A stretch of DNA of 64,000 nt, taken from positions 248,001 to 312,000 of the forward strand of contig NZ_CP029194.1 of assembly GCF_008642375.1 (NCBI RefSeq). The letters run 5' to 3'. Both the position numbers and the translations under genes were made by a program. Under the pieces are notes generated by a model. The model had not been told where the DNA came from and did no database searches. It saw only the letters and a program-made list of their open reading frames with translations. The first letter of the stretch is position 1, and each line of letters opens with the position of its first letter. Source of the stretch: Streptomyces venezuelae. Its GTDB lineage: Bacteria > Actinomycetota > Actinomycetes > Streptomycetales > Streptomycetaceae. Positions 59,569 to 64,000 of this stretch are shown piece after piece.

Positions 59569-60729
59569 ATGGACTTCGCAGCGGCTTTCACCCGTGACCC
59601 GCAGGCCGCTCCGTACCCGGTGCGGTGCGACGCGACGGCCGCCGCTGCCTTCGCGGTGCTCGCGGCCGTCCTCGCGCTCACCGTCGACGACGGCCGCCGC
59701 CCGGACCTCCTCGGCTGGGCGCTGCTGCTCGCCGCGCACGTGCCGCTGGCCTGGCGGCGCAAGGCGCCCATGCCGGTACTCCTCGCCGTGGTGGCCTGCG
59801 TCGCCCCGTACCACGCGCTCGACTACATGCATCTGGCGCCGATACCCGCCTCCATGACCGCGCTGTACACGGTCGCGTCCACCGGCCGGCCGCGGCGGAC
59901 CGTCCTGGTGGGGCTCACCGTCACCTCCGTGACGCTCACGATCCAACTCCTGGTCAATCCGCACGAGATGGTGGAGCTGCTCAGAGTCTCCGGCTGGGTG
60001 ATCGCGATGCTCGTCTTCGGCGCGAGCATCCGGCTCTACCGGCAGCTGGTGGCCGGCGTGATGGATCGGGCAGAGCGGGAGGCGGAGCAGAAGGTCGTCG
60101 AGGAACGGCTGCGCATCGCCAGAGACCTCCACGACCTCCTCGCCCACTCCATCACCCTCATCGGCGTGCAGACGTCGGTCGCCGCGCACGTGCTGGTCGC
60201 CGACCCGGACCGGCTCGACCGGGAGGCGCTCGCCCGGGCGCTCGACGAGATCGCCGAGACCTGCCGGGACGCGCGCGCCGAAGTCCGTACGACCCTGGAC
60301 GTGCTGCGGGCCGCCCCGGAGGGCCCGCTGCCCGACCTGGCGTCCTTGCCCGATCTCGTCCGGACCTCCGGCGCCGATCTGGCGGTGAGGACGGGGACGG
60401 CGAAGGTTCCCGCGGCGGTCGGGGCGGCGGCGTACAGGATCGTGCAGGAGTCGCTGACGAACGCCGTGCGGCACGGGGGCGGCCGGGGAGCCGATGTGCG
60501 GGTCGATGTCGCCCTGGTGGACGATGAGTTGACGGTGCGTGTGACCAATGGGGGTGGCGGTGTGGGTCTTCATGCTGCGGGGCCGGCAGGTGGCGCCGGG
60601 TACGGGATTCTCGGGATGCGGGAGCGGGCCAGAAGCGTCGGTGGCACCTTGAGCGCGGGTCCGCGCGAAGGCGGGGGTTTCGAGGTGTCGGCGCGACTGC
60701 CGCTCGCGGTGCGGGAGGTGAGGGTGTGA
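59569..60729 (+). CDS. Sensor histidine kinase (HisKA_3/NarX type)
   Basis: A 386-aa kinase with four to five N-terminal transmembrane helices and no extracellular sensor, then the H-box ERLRIARDLHDLLAHSITLI and HATPase motifs (AYRIVQESLTNAVRHGG; GYGILGMRERARSVGG). I preferred the ATG at 59569 (GGGAGG ten bases upstream) to that at 59560. Its TGA overlaps the GTG of the response regulator. Confidence 0.9.
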   Translation: MDFAAAFTRDPQAAPYPVRCDATAAAAFAVLAAVLALTVDDGRRPDLLGWALLLAAHVPLAWRRKAPMPVLLAVVACVAPYHALDYMHLAPIPASMTALYTVASTGRPRRTVLVGLTVTSVTLTIQLLVNPHEMVELLRVSGWVIAMLVFGASIRLYRQLVAGVMDRAEREAEQKVVEERLRIARDLHDLLAHSITLIGVQTSVAAHVLVADPDRLDREALARALDEIAETCRDARAEVRTTLDVLRAAPEGPLPDLASLPDLVRTSGADLAVRTGTAKVPAAVGAAAYRIVQESLTNAVRHGGGRGADVRVDVALVDDELTVRVTNGGGGVGLHAAGPAGGAGYGILGMRERARSVGGTLSAGPREGGGFEVSARLPLAVREVRV

Positions 60730-61382
60730 TCCGGGTCCTGCTCGCGGACGACCAGCATCTCGTACGGGCGTCCTTCGCGATGCTCGTCGAGTCGGCGCCG
60801 GACATGGAGGTCGTGGGACAGGCAGCCAACGGCAAGGAGGCGGTGGAGCTGGCCCGTTCGGCGCGGGCCGACGTGGTGGTGATGGACGTCCGGATGCCCG
60901 AGCTCGACGGCATCGGCGCGACCCGGTTGATCGCCGCCGATGAGGACCTGGCCGGCGTGAAGGTGCTGGTCCTGACGACGTACGACACGGACGAGCACGT
61001 CATGGAGGCGTTGCGGGCGGGCGCTTCGGGATTCGCGGTCAAGGACATCCGTCCGGCCGAACTCCTCGCCGCGATACGTACGGTGGCGGCCGGGGAGGCT
61101 CTGTTGTCGCCCGGGCCGACGTCCCTGCTCATCGCCCGGGCCCTGGCACTCCCTCCGGCCCCGGCGACGGGCGGGCCGGAGGGCCTGTCGGACCGCGAGC
61201 GCGAGGTTCTGACGCTGGTGGGCCGGGGGCTGAACAACACGGAGATCGCCGAAGCGCTGGGGCTCTCGCCGCTCACCGCCAAGACGCATGTCAGCCGGAT
61301 CATGGGAAAGCTGGCGGCGCGGGACCGCGCCCAACTGGTCATCGTCGCCTACGAGTCGGGGCTGGTGGTCCCTGGTCGATAA
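60726..61382 (+). CDS. NarL/LuxR-family response regulator
   Basis: A 218-aa regulator: receiver with ADDQ, phospho-Asp in VVMDVRMPELDG and Lys in GFAVKDI; C-terminal HTH LSDREREVLTLVGRGLNNTE followed by LTAKTHVSRIMGKL. The GTG overlaps the kinase stop by 4 bp. Likely target: the MMPL exporter just upstream or its own promoter. Confidence 0.93.
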   Translation: MIRVLLADDQHLVRASFAMLVESAPDMEVVGQAANGKEAVELARSARADVVVMDVRMPELDGIGATRLIAADEDLAGVKVLVLTTYDTDEHVMEALRAGASGFAVKDIRPAELLAAIRTVAAGEALLSPGPTSLLIARALALPPAPATGGPEGLSDREREVLTLVGRGLNNTEIAEALGLSPLTAKTHVSRIMGKLAARDRAQLVIVAYESGLVVPGR

Positions 61383-61394
61383 AGCCCGGCACAA

Positions 61395-61414
61395 CAAACC
61401 GCATGAGCGGTTTG
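61395..61414. promoter_or_regulatory. ARE-like palindrome CAAACCGCATGAGCGGTTTG (or terminator)
   Basis: Perfect inverted repeat with 8-bp arms and a 4-nt centre. The ACCG-N6-CGGT geometry with outer CAA/TTG matches butyrolactone-receptor (ARE) half-sites (CGGTTTG). It lies between the 3' ends of the response regulator and the TetR gene, so a simple terminator hairpin is the competing explanation. Confidence 0.5.
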
Positions 61415-61465
61415 AAATGACGGTCGCGGTCCCCGGGCTCCCGTCACGGCGCCTGGCGGAGGCGG

Positions 61466-62149
61466 TCAGGCGGTGATGCCGCAAGGGACGGAGCCGGCCG
61501 CCTCGGCACGCCCGGTGGGCGTGCCGGCGTAGAGGTGGGCGGCACGGGCGGCGGAGATCTCCAGGCGGGACAGGACGGCGGGGGTCGCGACGGCCGCCAG
61601 GAGGAGCCGGAGGAGCAGGGCCGTCTCGCCCGGCAGGTCGTACGTGCCGGGGAGGCCTTCGGTCACCACCCGGACGCCGGTCCAGGTGGACACGATCATG
61701 CGGCCGACCTCTTCCTCGTCGGTGTGCGCGAGAACCTCGCCCCGCGCCTTGGCCTCTCTGAGGAGGTCGGCCATCAGCCCGGCCCATTCGGGCCAGGCGG
61801 TGCCGAATCGGCGGCGCGTCCGGGGGTCGACCGCCATCCGCAGGGCCGCGCTGAGCATCGGCTCCCGGGGAAGCCGGTAGGCCAGGAGCAGCATGGCGTC
61901 GGCCAGTTCCTGCAGTTTGAGGGCGTGCGGACGGACACCTCCGGTGGGGACGGCGGCGGCCAGGACCCCGCGCGCCAGGTCGCCCTTGGAGGGGAAGTGG
62001 AAGTACAGGGCCCCCTTGGTGACTTCGGCCCGTTCCAGGATCTCGGCGATGGTCGTCGACTCGTAGCCGTGCTCGTCGAATGTCGCGGCCGCAGCCTCCA
62101 GGATGACCCTCCGGGTACGGATCGCCCGCTCCTGCTGCGCCACAGCCAC
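61466..62149 (-). CDS. Gamma-butyrolactone-receptor-like TetR regulator (ScbR/ArpA family)
   Basis: A 227-aa TetR protein. The HTH (ERAIRTRRVILEAAAATFDE, then GYESTTIAEILERAEVTKGALYFHFPSKGDLA) is nearly the consensus of Streptomyces autoregulator receptors. The ligand domain also fits ScbR/ArpA: LKLQELADAMLLLAYRL, STWTGVRVVTEG and ATPAVLSRLEISAARAAHL. These repressors release DNA on binding a gamma-butyrolactone and switch antibiotic production. No AfsA-type synthase is in the window, so it may be an orphan or pseudo-receptor. An ARE-like site lies just upstream. Confidence 0.85.
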   Translation of the reverse strand: MAVAQQERAIRTRRVILEAAAATFDEHGYESTTIAEILERAEVTKGALYFHFPSKGDLARGVLAAAVPTGGVRPHALKLQELADAMLLLAYRLPREPMLSAALRMAVDPRTRRRFGTAWPEWAGLMADLLREAKARGEVLAHTDEEEVGRMIVSTWTGVRVVTEGLPGTYDLPGETALLLRLLLAAVATPAVLSRLEISAARAAHLYAGTPTGRAEAAGSVPCGITA

Positions 62150-62180
62150 TCCTCGCCTCGCGTGATTCCGGCACCATCAA

Positions 62181-62207
62181 AATAGACCGCTTGCGCGGTA
62201 TCTTATC
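62181..62207. promoter_or_regulatory. ARE-like operator upstream of the TetR receptor gene
   Basis: The stretch contains ACCG-CTTGCG-CGGT with flanking AATAG and ATCTT, i.e. the 6-nt core spacing of butyrolactone-receptor sites and the core ACCGC-N4-GCGGT shared with 61395-61414. Located 32-58 bp upstream of the receptor start, where autorepression is expected. Confidence 0.55.
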
Positions 62208-62240
62208 CGGGAGTCAGGCGCCGGCCCCCTCGCTCGGGCC

Positions 62241-62290
62241 GATCCGGCGCGATCCGGCTCGATCCGATTCACTCCGGCTCGATCCGGCGG
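62241..62290. repeat. Five 10-bp tandem repeats (GATCCGGCKC)
   Basis: Units at 62241, 62251, 62261, 62271 and 62281: gatccggcgc, gatccggctc, gatccgattc, actccggctc, gatccggcgg. Five imperfect copies with a strict 10-bp period in the noncoding region upstream of the receptor gene, next to its ARE-like site. Confidence 0.85.
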
Positions 62291-62349
62291 CTCCGCCGCA
62301 CCGGTATCGCCCTCAGGAGGGGGCCCGTTCCGCCGTGCAGGCCGCGGGG

Positions 62350-62841
62350 TCAGCGGCCGTCCCCGTCCGTCCAGATGCGGCTCTTGAGGTCCGAGCCACG
62401 GACCACCTGCACCCGCCAGGGATCGATGCGGAGCACGTGGTAGCCGGGGTCGTCGGGGCCGCCGCGCCAGTAGCCGATCGGGTCGTAGCCCACGCCCGCG
62501 GGACTCCCCTGGCGGTAGAGGTCCCATGCGTGCTGCCGGGATTCCGGGCCCGTGGCCCATGTGGAGATGCTGTCGATGAACACCGCGTTCTGGCGGGGGT
62601 TCCAGTACGAGTAGGTCGTATGCGGGTTGCGGGCCAGGTGAGCCGTCTTGACGGGTGTCTTGTAGACCGCCAGCCAGCCGACCGGCTTTCCGTCGACCAT
62701 TTCCCAGACGGGGAGAAGCACACGGGCTCTGGGACGGGATTTCCTGTCCACCGTGATCATGGTGGCGTAGACGATGTCCTGGATGTAGGCGAAGAATTTC
62801 TCCTCGATTTCCGAGAAGGATTCCACCGTGGCGGCAGGCAT
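62350..62841 (-). CDS. PNPOx-like FMN-binding protein
   Basis: A 163-aa protein of the pyridoxamine-5'-phosphate-oxidase-like split-barrel family: YATMITVDRKSRPRARVLLP, WLAVYKTPVKTAHLARNPHT and a C-terminal YHVLRIDPWRVQVVRG strand. Members bind FMN or F420 and reduce or sequester small molecules; function here unknown. The ATG at 62841 follows AAAGGAA. It lies 23 bp downstream of the MFS gene and is probably co-transcribed with it. Confidence 0.85.
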   Translation of the reverse strand: MPAATVESFSEIEEKFFAYIQDIVYATMITVDRKSRPRARVLLPVWEMVDGKPVGWLAVYKTPVKTAHLARNPHTTYSYWNPRQNAVFIDSISTWATGPESRQHAWDLYRQGSPAGVGYDPIGYWRGGPDDPGYHVLRIDPWRVQVVRGSDLKSRIWTDGDGR

Positions 62842-62864
62842 GTCGGTTCCTTTCGGGAGGGTGA

Positions 62865-64000
62865 TCAGCGCGACGCGCTGACGGGTTCACTCTTCTCGGG
62901 AGCCTGGGTGAGCACGGGGCCGGTGGCGTCGTCCCCCGCCGCTGCTCTGCCGCGCAGGCCGAAGGCGCTGATGACGGCGGCGGCGAGGGCGGCGACCAGC
63001 GGCACGACCAGGGCGGCTCGGTAGCCGTCGAGGAGGGCGGCCGGGGACGTACCGTCCGTCGCCGCGATGTTGACGGCGGCGACGAAGGACAGGCCGAGGG
63101 CGGCACCGAACTGGAAGGACGTGTACAGCAGGCCGCCGGCGACCCCCTGCTCCTCCTCCGCGACGCCGTCGGTGGCCAGGATGGTGAGCGGCCCGTAGGC
63201 CAGGGAGAAGGCCAGGCCCAGGATGATGAGGCTCGGGAACATCGCCCCGTACGTCCAGTCCGCGCCGATCGGCAGGAACAGGGCGTAGGAGAGGGCCGCG
63301 AGGAGCAGGCCTCCGAAGATCACCCGGGCGTTGCCGAACCGGGCCACGAGCCGCGGGGTGAGTGTGGGAGAGAGGATCGCGTCCACGCCGATGACGATGA
63401 GGGCGAAGCTGGTCTGCAGGGTCGACCAGCCGCGCAGCTCCTGGAGGTAGAGCACCGCGATGAACTGGAAGCCGAAGAAGCCCGCGGCGAAGAGCATGCC
63501 GGCCAGGTTCGCGCGGACCAGTGAGCCGCTGCGGAACATCCCCAGGCGTACCAGCGGCGAGGCCGACCTGCGCTCGATCGCGACGAACACGAGGAACAGG
63601 GCGAGGCTCGCCCCGATGGTGGCCGCCGTCCAGGCCACGGAGACGTGCGCGGCTCGCTCGACGCCGAAGACGAGGAGCAGGATGGCACCGGTGACGCTGA
63701 GCGCGCCGGCCAGGTCGACGCTCTGCCCCGCACGGTCCGGGCGCGGGGACTTCGGGATGAGGACGACCGCCGCGACAAGGATGAGAAGCGTGAGGATGAC
63801 GGGGGCGAAGAACACCCAGCGCCAGTCCACGGCGGCCAGCAGCCCGCCGACGACCAGACCGATGGAGAAGCCGCCTGCTGCGGTACCGGAGTAGACCAGG
63901 AGGGCCTTGTTGCGCTGCGTCCCCTCCTCGAAGCTCGTGGTGATGATGGACAGGCCCGCCGGAGTCATGAACGCGGCCGCCACACCCGTCACGAAGCGGG
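62865..64000 (-). CDS. MFS drug-exporter-type transporter, 5' end beyond the window
   Basis: The right-edge gene is incomplete: the frame is still open at 64000, and the N-terminal helices plus motif A typical of the DHA2 (14-helix) family are missing. What is present begins RFVTGVAAAFMTPAGLSIIT (the GxxxxPAxxxxI-type motif C area), then VGGLLAAVDWRWVFFAPVIL and about ten helices to a polar tail. It probably exports a toxic or secondary metabolite. Same strand as the PNPOx-like and receptor genes. Confidence 0.88.
   Translation of the reverse strand, partial: RFVTGVAAAFMTPAGLSIITTSFEEGTQRNKALLVYSGTAAGGFSIGLVVGGLLAAVDWRWVFFAPVILTLLILVAAVVLIPKSPRPDRAGQSVDLAGALSVTGAILLLVFGVERAAHVSVAWTAATIGASLALFLVFVAIERRSASPLVRLGMFRSGSLVRANLAGMLFAAGFFGFQFIAVLYLQELRGWSTLQTSFALIVIGVDAILSPTLTPRLVARFGNARVIFGGLLLAALSYALFLPIGADWTYGAMFPSLIILGLAFSLAYGPLTILATDGVAEEEQGVAGGLLYTSFQFGAALGLSFVAAVNIAATDGTSPAALLDGYRAALVVPLVAALAAAVISAFGLRGRAAAGDDATGPVLTQAPEKSEPVSASR

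Overview
The window is about 64 kb of very GC-rich chromosomal DNA. Strong GC3 codon bias, GTG/TTG starts, GGAGG-type ribosome sites, shared carbohydrate permeases without a local ATPase, and a ScbR-type receptor together point to Streptomyces or a close relative. I see no rRNA, tRNA, CRISPR array, integrase or intact transposase. Bases 1-291 hold no gene I can support.

Regions, left to right. 0.3-2.7 kb: a TPR protein translationally coupled to a polyprenyl synthase with a repeat-built N-terminal tail. 2.9-7.2 kb: secreted DUF4360 protein, Tat-exported beta-carbonic anhydrase, two VOC proteins, a compact inverted repeat and a surface-protein remnant. 7.4-9.8 kb: NarL-type two-component system divergent from a small membrane protein, with twin palindromes between them. 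9.9-16.1 kb: secreted EEP nuclease-like protein, then a three-gene set (squalene/phytoene synthase-like, PobA-like monooxygenase, two-domain methyltransferase). 16-18.7 kb: small proteins, an iron-box-like site, a DedA protein, an unusual signal peptidase-like protein and a nuclease pseudogene.

18.7-28.7 kb reads as an alpha-glucan utilisation locus: a large secreted GH87-like alpha-1,3-glucanase, a LacI regulator, a GH13 alpha-glucosidase and an ABC sugar importer, with related GCAA/TTGC sites upstream. 29-44.8 kb is mixed: DUF1232 protein, SpoIIE-type phosphatases, rifamycin ADP-ribosyltransferase coupled to a FUSC-like membrane protein, GNAT enzymes, a frameshifted P450 with its ferredoxin, a C15-like peptidase with Ser in place of the catalytic Cys, an ABC exporter, a VanZ protein and an OmpR-type two-component system.

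44.9-54.2 kb is the most coherent system. It has a secreted type-II PHB depolymerase, a GAF/PucR regulator, an MHS-type symporter, a 3-hydroxybutyrate dehydrogenase, a secreted oligomer hydrolase-like enzyme and both subunits of a 3-oxoacid CoA-transferase. Together these could take extracellular poly(3-hydroxybutyrate) to acetoacetyl-CoA.

54.3-64 kb: an SDR, two decayed gene remnants (one a kinase/WD40 deletion product), a dienelactone-hydrolase-like protein lacking its nucleophile, a methyltransferase, an MMPL transporter, a second NarL-type two-component system, and a gamma-butyrolactone-receptor-like TetR gene with two ARE-like palindromes. A PNPOx-like protein and an MFS exporter that runs off the right edge complete the window.
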